64,000 nt of DNA from Cladophialophora immunda (Eukaryota; Ascomycota; Eurotiomycetes; Chaetothyriales; Herpotrichiellaceae), in the NCBI RefSeq assembly GCF_000835495.1, contig NW_015622541.1, positions 2,356,001 through 2,420,000 of the forward strand. The letters are read 5' to 3'. The notes beneath the pieces were generated by a model. It saw only the letters and a list, made by a program, of their open reading frames with translations, was not told where the DNA came from and made no database searches. Shown here one piece after another: positions 41,695 to 52,368 of the stretch. Every line of letters begins with the position of its first letter. The stretch's first letter is position 1. The translations under genes were made by a program, and so were the position numbers.

Positions 41695-42259
41695 GCCGAA
41701 AGAACAAGGCAGTGCGTATTAATATGCGCTTGTGCACGAGGGCAAGCAGAATCTCGCTTACAGAAGTCTTACCAACATCGAGAAACGGAGGAAAACGTAC
41801 AGACTTGCCGTCAAGAGCCGACGGCGCCGTCCTCTAATGCGAGGGCACCTATGTGTCCTTGGTCATACCTTGAACTAAATCCTTTCTGCTGCCTACGTCA
41901 CGAGGCAGCTCTATCCGACGGGAATGAGTGTAACCGGCCCCGAGGACATCGGCAAAAAGATGAGCAGCCAGAGAGTCCTCATGAACCTTGAAGAAATTGG
42001 CGAGGCTCCGGAATGCTTCTCAGGCAGTACAACACAGGCGGATGAACTTTGACGATGACACGGAGTAATAGTTCGCACGAGGCTGTGCAAGGCTGCCTTA
42101 TCCCTCACTACAGCGGAGTATTGAATCGCGAGTCACATTTCGCGATGCTTGGCGAATGCAATAATTGCGACTGACTGCTTGTAAATGCTTCCCTCAAATT
42201 CAGCACATGCCCTGGTCCTCCCTGGGACGTCCACTCCTTTCAACTGAGACTGCGATGTC
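41695..42259. other. Intergenic: MTR3 upstream region
   Basis: 565 bases with no gene. Just before the MTR3 start is a two-codon upstream frame (ATG TCA TGA, 42255-42263) that overlaps the main start codon. Confidence 0.6.
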
Positions 42260-43244
42260 ATGAGCGACAGACGAAGAATCAATGGGCCTGCAGCCACGAC
42301 CAGCCCTCCGGTGTTCGCGCCATACCCACAAACTGCGACGCCGTTGCGGCAACGAGTGAGGAAACCAAATGAACTGCGCAGGATTTGTATGATGTCCCTC
42401 TTGCTCTACTATGAGTCTATACTGACCAAGCATAGTTCTACAAACTGGAATAATACCGTCAGCCAGTGGCTCAGCGTATCTTGAGCTTGAAAGTCCTCCG
42501 GAACCGAGACCTTTTCTTGTTCCTACATCCTCCACCATAAAACTGTCATGCTCTGTACATGGGCCGAAACCATTACCGCGAACCGCATCATTCTCGCCGA
42601 ATGTACAACTGACCGCCTCTGTCAAGTTTGCGCCGTTTGCGACCCGTGTCCGACAAGGCTACGTTCCTAACCAGACTGAAAAGGATCTGGGATTGCACTT
42701 GGAAAATGCCTTGAGAGGCGTTCTCCTGCCAGATCGATGGCCGAAGAGTGCCATTGACGTTGCGGTCACAGTCCTCGAGGGAGAAGATGACCAAGAGGAG
42801 GGAGATCGATTCGCGGGGCTCGGACTCTTCAACCTGCTGGCGGCAGCAATTAATGTGGCTATGGCGGCGCTGGCAGATGCGAGGATTGACTGTTTGGATC
42901 TGCTGGCCGCAGGTGTCGGAGCTGTTATCCCCGGGCCCGACTCAAAGCCTCTGCGAGTGCTGGATCCTGCGGCTGTCGAGCACAGTGAGATACAGTCTAG
43001 CTGTGTGGTGGGCTACTTGTCTTCGAGGGATGAGATTGTGGAAATGTGGTCCAGTGGTTCTATCTCAACCCAGAACGCCAATGCACCAACTGGCTTCGAT
43101 GAACTGGTTGGTGCTGCCGTTGCTGCTGCACGGGGAGCCCAGACCGTGATCAAGGAAGCCTTGCTTGAATCCATGACAAGAAGCCAGATTACCGTCAAGA
43201 AAACCGCCCAGGGAGAAATGAATGATGTTGAAATGAATACATGA
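42260..43244 (+). CDS. MTR3: Exosome complex component MTR3 (RNase PH-like)
   Basis: Two exons, 42260-42386 and 42436-43244, phase 1, 311 residues. The join rebuilds LRRIFLQTGIIPSASGSAYLE, the conserved start of the RNase PH fold. The family continues with KLSCSVHGPKPLPRT, NVQLTASVKFAPFATR, LHLENALRGVLLPDRWPKS and FNLLAAAINVAMAALADARI. MTR3 is one of the six catalytically inert RNase PH-like subunits of the nine-subunit exosome ring, which threads RNA to Rrp44/Rrp6 in the nucleus and cytoplasm for 3' processing and decay. The C terminus carries a helix (VGAAVAAARGAQTVIKEAL) and a polar tail. Length is slightly above that of yeast MTR3 (250 residues), mostly from N-terminal residues rich in Pro and Thr. 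Confidence 0.92.
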
Positions 43245-43619
43245 ATGATCTGAAATTCTATTGAAGGGTAGGAGTTAAAACTGAGCCCCATTTACCACTG
43301 GCAAGGCATTGTTCTTTCCATTCAGCTGAGATCAGCTTCTACGACTCTAACGCAACCAGTCGTCGGCTCCTGTTTGAATCAAATTCATCTGGACCTGGAT
43401 TTACTTTCACCTCATCTTCACACACTCCCCTCGGTGTTATTCAACAGGAAGTGGATTACCAGACCTCTATAACCGATGCCCGACTACTGATCTTCACTTG
43501 GCGTTGGTCTGGGCTATTTGTTTATAAACCACTACCCCGGCTCTTCAATCTTCAACACCTAACTTCATCACCCCCTAACTCACCTGCCTCCTCTCTTGCA
43601 TCACAAACAGTCCGTCATC
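43245..43619. other. Intergenic, pyrimidine-rich leader of the next gene
   Basis: 375 bases. The last ~150 bases are rich in C and T, as is typical of fungal 5' leaders. No gene is seen. Confidence 0.6.
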
Positions 43620-45240
43620 ATGGCTCCGTTCCAGGCCGACGACAACGTCGTCTTTTTGTACCACTGTCTCCAAAACGCCGCTGGAAAGGTACGTATAATG
43701 ACGACAATTCTCTCTATACGCCTCAACTAACATCGGATAGATCGACTGGAATGCGGTGGCCATTGCGACAGGATCGACCAGAGGAGCCGTGGAAATGCGC
43801 TGGAGGCGACTCAAGAAGAAGATCGAGGGCGACACTAACACTGGACAGCCTGCGACGCCAACACCAGTCCAACCTTCTCAAGGGCTGAAGACTAGCCCGA
43901 GAAAGAGGCAGAATACCGGAACTCGTAAGCGCAAGATGGAAGCTTCCGATTATGAAGATGATGCAGATGGTACAGGACCTCCCCAAGTGGACGGTCAGGT
44001 TGATCCCAAACCTTCCGCCCCTCTCAGTCGAACTCGGGGAAGGAAATCGAAATATGATATCAAAGCTTGCTTGGCCAACGATGAGGATTCCAGCGATATC
44101 AAATCTTCAGAAAGCGACGAGGATTATGTTACCAGCGCCAAAGCGATCAAGTCTGAAGATGATGACCTGTTTATGTTCGACTCCGGAGATGATCTGAAGC
44201 CGAAGGCAAAGCGAAACAAAACGTCGCCGCCATTGCTCCCCAAGGTGCAGCTTCGCCAGGCTGATGCTCGCGCCGGACGATTACACATTGGAAATCTTCC
44301 TTTTGGAACCACGGAAAGTGACCTCAGACGGTTCTTCAAGGGATTCAATGTGTATGTGACTTTCGCACCCCCATTTTGCGTCGAGAAGCTAATTCAATAC
44401 CGCAGCGAGTCTGTCGCCACTTTTACCAAACCGCGTAACACACGTGAAACTGGCTATGCCTTAGTCGACCTCAAGTCGTCTGAAGATGCAGAAGAAGCTG
44501 TCCGATCTCTATCACCCATGCAGCTCCGTGGAAGAAAGGTCACAATAGGAGTTGACAGAAACTATACGCCGAGAGCCACCACCAAACCGCCCAATGCCCA
44601 TAATCAACTTCAGACGGCCATCGAGAAAGCGGCGCCACCCTCGAATGCCAACAATGTTCAACAAAAGCCACCTGCTGTACCCAAAGCGAAGGCTAAGTCT
44701 TGCATGCATCCCTCGGACAGACCCCTTCCAAGCATCGAATATTCTCCACCAGCCACTCCGTTGAGTAGTGCCTTCACGAGCGAGAAGCAAGGAGTCGTCG
44801 ATGCGGAGAGCGAAATCACTCTGCGGATCCTGAAACCTGGGATGGTTCTCACGCTGCCGCCTAAAAGTCGACCTCAGGTTTTGGACAACACCGCCGACTG
44901 GCCGGTCTCCAAGCAAGATCTGCCATTCTCTCTTATCTCGGTCACGCCCTCCGTGTCTATGATGAGCCGGTCCACAACTACAGACTCTATCGGCAAGATG
45001 CTCCAGCAGGATCTAGCTGACCATGTCGAGATCCGGCCCGAAGACAGCATCTCCAACATAGCTGTTCGTCCGGAACAGGATTCTAACCCCGCGACTGTTA
45101 CGCCCACAGGTAGGGTTTCAACCATCTTTACCCTGTCGACCTCTTGATTTATACATGTGGCTGACTCTTTCTTCCTCCACACAGGCATCATGACGAATAC
45201 AGTTCGATTCTTCAAAGGACTTTTGGCTTCTCAAACGTAG
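43620..45240 (+). CDS. SANT/Myb-like plus RRM protein
   Basis: Four exons: 43620-43688, 43741-44351, 44406-45109 and 45185-45240, phases 0, 2 and 1, 479 residues. Exon 1 plus exon 2 encode a Myb/SANT-like helix set (NVVFLYHCLQNA, then IDWNAVAIATGSTRGAVEM and RWRRLKKKI). An acidic and Lys-rich linker follows. From about residue 202 an RRM runs LHIGNLPFGTTESDLRRFF, FNVESVATF, RETGYALVDLKSSEDAEEAV and RGRKVTIGVDR. The 54-base intron inside the RRM (donor GTATGT, branch GCTAAT, acceptor CGCAG) is a multiple of three and has no stop, so unspliced reading also stays open; removing it restores normal RRM spacing. The last intron swaps a short tail for TGIMTNTVRFFKGLL. It is probably a nuclear DNA/RNA-binding protein; the SANT part is inferred. 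Confidence 0.75.
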
Positions 45241-45742
45241 CCGTCGATGCAATCAAAAGAGGTGAAATCTTGATTCGGAGCGTCATCCGCGGAACATGCA
45301 TGGTTTTGGGAGACAGCACTGTTTTGGGTTTCAAAGAGACAACCTCAGCGGGCGGTGCCAACAAACCAGACGGGGCTTTCGCGCTTGAAGATTGAGCACT
45401 GGCATGTGAGGACTTTGAGACACCACAGCAGGGGAAGCTTGGAACAGGAAGATGAATACTCGACGGAGCAAATCAGGTGCCTTTCTATTACGACAGAGCT
45501 GGAGCTAGAATGGGGCTGGGTCGCTGCATTCGAGTCAGTACTGGAGAGAATCTGTGCTCGAGAAATTCCAAAGAGCTGGACATTTTCACTCTATTTGATA
45601 GCTCTTCAATTCGGATCTATGACTATGAACGCTTTGTCTCGTTTCTCTCACTTTTCTTTCCTGCTTCGCTCTTTGATAGCGATGTTGGTGCTGCTGCTCG
45701 GGCTCTGCACCATGTGGTGGCTTCTGAGAGCCGGATGGCCAC
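45241..45742. other. Intergenic between convergent genes
   Basis: 502 bases holding both 3' flanks. No gene seen. Confidence 0.6.
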
Positions 45743-47742
45743 TCAGTCACCGTGCACGCCGATCCACTCGCTGCAGGGGCAGAGGACGTCGCCGTAGATG
45801 GTGCACAGTTTGCTGCACCAGCAGAAGTCCCAGCAGACGCAGATACGCGCGGCGATGTAGTCTTCCAAGCTCATGAACCCCTGGTAGTACCGGTACTGGC
45901 CCACGGAGACGCCCTCGAGGCGCGCGGCGGCACACTCGCGGTGCACCTCGCGGCGCAGGGTCTCCTCGGCATCGGAGCGGACGGAGCTGAGGGAGGCGGC
46001 GTGTGCGGCACAGCCCTCGGCGTGGCTGAGCGCGAGAGACCGCACGGGGAGCGCGTCCAGGTCGGCTTTGGTGTAGTTCTTGGACGGGTATGTTGGGTCG
46101 GGGACGAAGTTGGTGTGGGTGAACTCATTGTTGGGGTGGAGCGGGTCGCCCATGGTGAAGGGGACGGGGGCGCCGAAGGTCGATCTGCGCTCGACGCGCA
46201 CGCGCAGGTAGTCGGCTTCATAGGACTCGAATTGGCCCGGATAGCCGGTCAATTCGGTGGTGAGGCGCTTGCGTTTGAGAGCCAGAGCGGCGTCCGAGTT
46301 GTCATCGTCGACATCGGTGAGCTCGGTGCCGGAGCTGTTGCGGTTTCGGTCGTGGTAGGAAAAGGTGGACGATCTGTCGTCCGAGATGGAGCCACACACT
46401 GAGACGACGCGGCTGCTGTTGGCGTCTTGATCAACCAGCTTCTCTGCCACGCGGATCTTCTTCGTGGAGAGAAGATGAATGTTGCGGTCTGGACACGTGT
46501 TAGCGACGGGAGACACATACTCTCCAAGAAGGAAAGGCGTCTAGGACACTCACCATCGGGTTTCGGCTCATTGCCAGTGGATCTGGTCACGAATGAGTCG
46601 CGAGCATTCCTCTTCTTGACTGGACTATGTCTCAGTATTTTCAGGTCAGATAACAGCTCCATAGACTCACCTCTCTTCCGGATTGTCAACGGGCGAGGTC
46701 GCTGAACAGGTTGGACAGCCGGATCGGTGATAGTACCATCGGCGGCGTAGAATGAGTCGGGGAGAGAAGGATCTTGAAGGGCAGCCTTGACCTTGTTCTT
46801 CTGAGACTTGGGCTGGAGAATAGGCTTGTCACTGTCGTTATCATCGTGGTTTGGAGTCTTGCCGAGTTGGGCTGAGAAGTTCTCGGACCCTGGGATTTCG
46901 TAGTCGGCCAGAGTCTCTTTGTCTGGAGCCCAAAGCTGAGGCCAATCTTCCAGACCTTCGCGTCGATCGGCAAAGCCGTCTTCATCGACCACGGGAATGT
47001 GGTCGGGGCTAGGTCCCTCCCTGGCCTCGACGCCGCCAAAGAACGATTCAGTTGCCCTTTCCTTCTCCAGCTCTTCATTCATGTCAATATGAAGATGTCC
47101 TTCAAGGCCTGTACCCAGAGCCGCAAAGTGACTGTCAATGACATCTGGTAGTATCCGGTCAGTGAAGCACAGAGCAAAGGATTCTGATGTCATGCCATAC
47201 CTTTGGTCGTCACGTCCACACCAGCTTGGGCGAACGCGAACTGGGCGATGTCGGGAGTGTCGAGGATGAAACCTCCATTGGAGGGACTGGGAATTGTGAT
47301 TTGGACATGGTTGGTATCCCGTTGGATGGTTGCTGTACAGATCATGGTTAGAGACTCCAATGCGGTAGATGATGTGAGGGCTACCTTGTGCATTTCCGTG
47401 CGCTTCGAACGTTGACCTCATTGACTCATTGGACATCATCGCTTTGAGACCAGCATCCGCGAACATGTACTCGAAATATGGAGGTTGCGGGAGTGGGGGA
47501 AGGGGTTTGTTGAGAAGAAGATATTCCTGCTCGCTTCTTGCTTGGGATTCCAGGAGACCAGTGGAAGTGCGGGAAGAACGATCACTCCTGCCAATGCTCC
47601 GTGAACTGAGACTGAGCTTCTTGTACCAGGATTTGTTGCGACGCTCAGGAGAAGTGATTTGGGTCATTGGAGGCTCCATGCTTTCCACAGTTCTCTTCTC
47701 AGGATCGGGCAAACCAACGTAAGGTGCACTGAAGACGGGCAT
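45743..47742 (-). CDS. Fungal protein of unknown function with a Cys-rich C terminus
   Basis: Five exons: 47385-47742, 47201-47332, 46671-47144, 46554-46619 and 45743-46488, all phase 1, 591 residues. The first two joins restore ATIQRDTNHVQITIPSPSN and VIDSHFAALGTGLEGHL and are convincing. The 51-base intron at 46620-46670 has a GTGAGT donor but is in frame, so retention is possible. The N-terminal 75 residues are Ser/Arg-rich. The middle is acidic and polar, and the last ~190 residues form the most conserved-looking part: TMGDPLHPNNEFTHTNFVPD, SLALSHAEGCAAHAASLSS, GQYRYYQGFMSLEDYIAAR, then a Cys cluster (CVCWDFCWCSKLCTIYGD and CPC). Eight cysteines in the last 35 residues suggest metal binding or palmitoylation. 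No known family is recognised. Confidence 0.75.
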
Positions 47743-49212
47743 CTCGCATTGACGAACTGCTGGCCGATCTCAATGTGAGATACTGGATTGGCAGCAAAGA
47801 GTCTTGATCGCACCACCAGGCTTTCGAGAACACAACGGGTAAAGATAGAGGAACACAGACAACAACACACAATGCATTGCAAGAAGATGTCGGCTTGAGA
47901 GAAGGTGAGAGAAAAGGAAACGGTGACATTGAAAAGATTTCAAGTTCATCAGCAGCAATATTCACCTCACTGACCCAACCCTGGAACCATTTTCCTCCCA
48001 GCCGCTTGATATTCCTTCACAGTCACTGGCACGTCGGGCGAATGAGCGCACAGCTATTGAAGAATTCTGCCAGTCTTGCCGGTGAATGAAGTCGGGTGCG
48101 GTGCAAAAGAACAATAGGGATCCCCCATAGAGCCTGGAGGTGAGGCAGAAAATATCGATCATCTCAGCCATCCTTGCTTTCTGGTGTTTTCGCAGCAGCA
48201 AGTCGCTCAAGGAGACTTGAGCTGTATACCTGCACAGTGACAGTGTTATTTGGCTGTCATCGGCAAGGACTTACCTTGTCCTGAGCGGGTGTATACAGCT
48301 GTAATCGGTACAAGTCATGATGGTCCGCCGTTTATCTGGCTCATCAGATTTCCCTTTCCGCATTTGTCTTTGTCCACAACGTTGCCAGAGCCCAGCGCAG
48401 TCTGCAGGGAGACCACGTCCTTGCGAAACTACGTACAACATCTCCTGCCCTGCCCTGTTTTGGTCCTGAAGCACCATGGAGGAATTTGGGAGAGGTCCAG
48501 ACAAAGTTGTGGAGCTAAGGAGGTTCGGATGGGTTGCGTTCCGATGTGAGTTTTGCATGGGAGGTTCAGTTTTCAGCATACTGTGGCATGGAATTTCTGG
48601 CATACTGCGTTTCAGGAGACTCGATGAAAGACAATCCGTGGCAGTCCAGGGGGATGATGGATCTGAAGTGCGAGCACAAGCCGTCGATCTGGCGGCGAGG
48701 CGGCGAGATGGTGCCGCGCGGGAAGGGCCAAGCCACGCTTATGCGACGGGGATTCGTCAACGCCTGGGCTCAGCCAGGGGCATTTGCGCTGTCCCATTTT
48801 CTCGATAAAATCCTGTCAACGTACATGTGAGATATTACTTCTTCCTCCTTCATCGTACCGGGTCGCCTGTAGCTAACGGTGTGCAGTCTGTGTTTCCTGC
48901 CCAAGTGACCCCGAACCCCGCCCTGATTTGCATAGCTGGCTCAAGTCAGACTTGCTCGAGACTGCGCCCCCCAATCGCGAATTGCCGATACTGTGTCTTC
49001 GGGAAGCCGATTCAAGTTATCCATAAGACGGATCATTCTCTCGTGGATTCGTCCTTTCACCAAAACTATCGAAGAAGCCACGAGCACAGAGACCAGATAC
49101 CTGACGGCATTCTTCCTTCTCGCCGCATCGTCCTTTCTCGCGCCTCCCTCGCACTCCTAGCCCGGAGATGTCAGCTGAGCGGTAGCACCTTTCTCGCAGT
49201 ATCTCCTACACC
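47743..49212. other. Intergenic region with hairpin-forming repeats
   Basis: 1.5 kb between divergent genes. Frames are short and unconvincing, including a 110-residue one at 48476-48808 and a 98-residue one at 48534-48830. A minus-strand GTAAGTCC donor near 48267-48274 may belong to a 5' leader intron of the Cys-rich gene. Confidence 0.5.
48205..48300. repeat. Hairpin and 10-bp inverted repeat
   Basis: 48205-48222 is GCTCAAG, a GAGA loop and CTTGAGC, a perfect 7-bp stem. Starting inside it, AGCTGTATAC (48220-48229) is the exact inverted copy of GTATACAGCT (48291-48300). A further AGGAC/GTCCT stem lies between them at 48266-48282. Confidence 0.7.
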
Positions 49213-51094
49213 ATGACCAGGCTCTGGGCGGCATGTGCCCTACTTGCCGCTATCTCTTCAGCATGGGCGGATCAAACTGCCGCTGATTACTTTGTCCATT
49301 CGCTGCCAGGACAGCCAGATGGCCCTCTCTTGAAGATGCACGCAGGGTATGCGGCCCCATCACGCCGAGAAAACAACTATTAATGTATGCAGACATATCG
49401 AAACCAATCCTGAACATAATGGACATATGTTTTTCTGGCACTATCAGAACCGACACATCGCCGACCGCGCAAGAACCGTGATCTGGCTCAATGGTGGCCC
49501 GGGATGCAGCTCGATGGACGGGGCGTTAATGGAGCTGGGACCTTACCGAGTAAGAGAGGGAGGAAAACTGGTCTACAATGAGGGTTCCTGGGACGAATTC
49601 GCAAACGTATTATTCGTGGACAACCCTGTCGGTACCGGCTTCAGCTACGTGAACACGGACAGCTATCTCCATGAACTGCAAGAGATGGCCGACCAATTTC
49701 TGGTGTTTCTGGAAAAGTGGTTTGGGCTATTTCCGCAGTACGAAAACGACGATCTCTACTTCGCAGGGGAGTCATATGCCGGGCAATACATTCCTTATAT
49801 CACAAGAGCAGTTTTGGATCGAAACGCCAAAGCGAAAGATCAGGGAAAAGGGGCGTGGAACCTTCAAGGCCTGCTAATTGGGAATGGTTGGATTGCTCCA
49901 GCCGAACAATATCAGGCCTACCTCCCCTTTGCCTACCAGGCCAACCTCATCCAAGGCGGTACTCCTGAAGCAGCCAGAGTTGAAGCGGCACAGGCATCCT
50001 GCATTGCCGAACTTGGCAAACCCGGCGGGACGGACACGGTAGACGTCAATGTGTGCGAAGCAGTTTTGTCCACCATTCTCGACGTGTCCAAGGAGAACGG
50101 CATGTGTTACAACATGTACGACATTACCCTGAAAGACAAGTGGCCGTCGTGTGGGATGGCCTGGCCCCCGGATTTGGAAACAGTAACGCCTTATCTGCGC
50201 CGGGACGATGTACTTGCGGCCCTACACGTGAATCCGGACAAGCGGACTGGATGGGTTGAGTGTTCGGGGGCCGTTTCCTCTTCGTTCCGAGCTAGGCACT
50301 CGAAACCAAGTGTTCAGCTGCTCCCGGGCATTCTCGAGGAGGGCGTTCCAGTGTTGTTGTTCAGTGGCGCGAACGACCTGATCTGCAATCATATCGGAAC
50401 GGAAGATTTCGTCAACAACATGCAATGGCTAGGTGGGAAGGGATTCGAGCTGTCTCCTGGGGTTATAGCTCCAAAGCGCGACTGGGAGTTCGAAGGCGAA
50501 CCGGCCGGAATCTACCAAGAAGCCAGGAATCTCACCTATGTCAAATTCTACAATTCGAGCCACATGGTGCCATTCGACTACCCTCGACGGACTCGAGATA
50601 TGCTCGATCGATTCATGGGGGTGGATGTCACAGGGATCGGTGGCCAGCCGAGTGACAGCCTTATTGGAGGCGAAAAAGCGGGCACTGAAACGGAGGTTGA
50701 AGAGCCAGCCAACAGCACGGTCACCGTCACCCCGGAGGAGGAGAGTCAGAAGCTCAAAGACGCCGAACTCAAGGCCTACTATCGCAGCGGCGAGGCGGCT
50801 CTGGTGTTTGTGCTCATTGCCGCGTCCTTGTTTGGCTATTGGGTGTGGCGAGGAAGGAGGAAGGCGCGCAGTCAAGGGTATATCAGCGTCCCGCTCGCAA
50901 ACGGCTCAATGCCGAAAGGTCGGGGAGACCTGGAAGCGGGGGATTTTGACGAGAGCGAACTGGACGACCTGGAGTCGAGCCGGCGACCTGGAAATATGGA
51001 GGCCCAGCACTATGATCTGGCGAGCGACAGCGAGGATGAAGATACAGTGGTGGCCAGTGGTGGTGGCAAGGGACCGCAATCAGCTGCCCAGTAA
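49213..51094 (+). CDS. KEX1: Pheromone-processing carboxypeptidase KEX1
   Basis: Two exons, 49213-49346 and 49393-51094, phase 2, 611 residues. Exon 1 supplies a signal peptide ([19 protein letters not shown]) and the join restores [20 protein letters not shown]. It is a serine carboxypeptidase (S10) with the oxyanion segment [13 protein letters not shown], catalytic Ser172 in GESYAGQY, Asp373 in [10 protein letters not shown] and His435 in [12 protein letters not shown] Glu/Thr-rich stalk is followed by a membrane helix at ~511-531 ([17 protein letters not shown]) and an acidic cytosolic tail with DESELDDLE. It is a late-Golgi type I membrane enzyme that trims C-terminal Lys/Arg after Kex2 cleavage of secreted precursors such as alpha-type pheromone. 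Sites NSTV and NSSH are potential N-glycosylation points. Length matches fungal KEX1 (about 600-730 residues). Confidence 0.95.
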
Positions 51095-52368
51095 GACCTC
51101 CCCAAAAGGACATAAAATAGTGGTATTCATTTTAATGATAGACGTATGCGGTTTGTGGCAATCTGTCGATAGAGATCGTCGCCTACGTGCACAGTAGCAA
51201 TGTGACTCTCGCCAAAGGGACTTGGTGCCTGGCGATCGCGAGGCGGCAGATGAGATCGAGGCAACTGTCCCGATATGGAATAGCGTTGCGGCTAGCGTCG
51301 GCTGGCTAGTCCGAACTGGGAACCTCAGTAGCACAGCTTCCTGTCACTTCACTTTCGACTCTTCACTTTGCACTCTTTCACTCTCCTCTCACTTTGCTCT
51401 GCTTTGTTCCGCTCCTCGCTGCTCTGTCCGGCGCTGCAATATGTGATGTGCACTGCTGTCTTGCACCAAGAATGCGTCGCAGGTCTGGCGGACCGCGGAA
51501 CAATGAACTCATCAGTTCCCTCCCCCTCCTTGCATCGGTGACAGGTGTCTGTCCAGCCTGTCAGCCTGTCAAACCTGTCAGTCGATAACCTCAAACTGGC
51601 TCTCAGCTCTAGACACCGGACCAGATGCCCACACCCTCCTCTCCTCTCTCTATCTCCCAATTGGGCGCCGTAACCCCTCGCCTCGATGCTGATGCCAGTG
51701 CTGATGCCAATGCCAATGCATACTTCTCGCCTTGACCGATCTCTTGCATCGTCCTCATCTGGACACCCCTGTCACCAATGCACCATATGTCGCCCTCATT
51801 TGTCCTCGACCCTCTCTAATACATCTGGCCTGTGCGCCCAGAGCACCCTCACGCATTCCTCCTGGCATATTCGTGCTGTATTTGCATCCAGATCCCGCCA
51901 ATGTCCTTCCGGGCTTCAACTGCACTAGATATCTTGAAACCTGTTGCCAATGCGTTTAGCGGACGCGCCTTCCTGGTTCTGAGTCCTGTTCGCTTACTCC
52001 GTGTGAAAGAGAGACAACAAAAGCGTGCGACTGTTAGCATCGTTGCTTCCACGGGTTGGATATATACGACCTCAGTCCCCCAAGGCACCGTCTTTCTTTT
52101 CTTTCACAACTGCTCCTCCGGTGCAACTGAGGTTTTTCGCGCTTCAAATTCGTATCTTTTGCACCTTGATCCTACCTTGTCCACTGTCCGCCCCCCCTCA
52201 TTTCTAGCCTTTCTGCTCCATCGACTGCCCTCCTTTCTTGCTCCAATCACCTGTACCTCAGATTATCCGACTCGACTCGCAGCTTCTCTCTTCGTTCTAT
52301 CTCCCGAGGCTGCTTGCTCGAGGTTCGAAATCCCCAGCCACCGGGGACGTCTTCATCCTCGCTGACGA
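51095..52368. other. Intergenic and long pyrimidine-rich leader of the MHYT gene
   Basis: 1.27 kb with no convincing gene. Strings of C/T, octamer-like CCTGTCA repeats (51557-51580) and GATGCC(A) repeats (51685-51720) occur. The open frame 51832-52365 has an unlikely translation. Confidence 0.5.
51557..51580. repeat. CCTGTCA direct repeats
   Basis: Three copies of CCTGTCA, the first two adjacent as octamers and the third one base further, in the leader of the MHYT gene. Confidence 0.6.

Noticed and set aside
45752..46402. 216-residue plus-strand frame
   Set aside because: Antisense to the last exon of the Cys-tailed gene and rich in Val/Gly/Ala as expected of a GC-rich shadow.
48476..48830. 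Overlapping 110- and 98-residue frames before KEX1
   Set aside because: They compete on the same strand, lack splice-consistent neighbours and show no motif, and are best explained as chance frames.
52300..52350. tRNA T-arm-like word GGTTCGAAATCCCC
   Set aside because: The flanking stem does not pair and no acceptor, D or anticodon arms can be formed around it.
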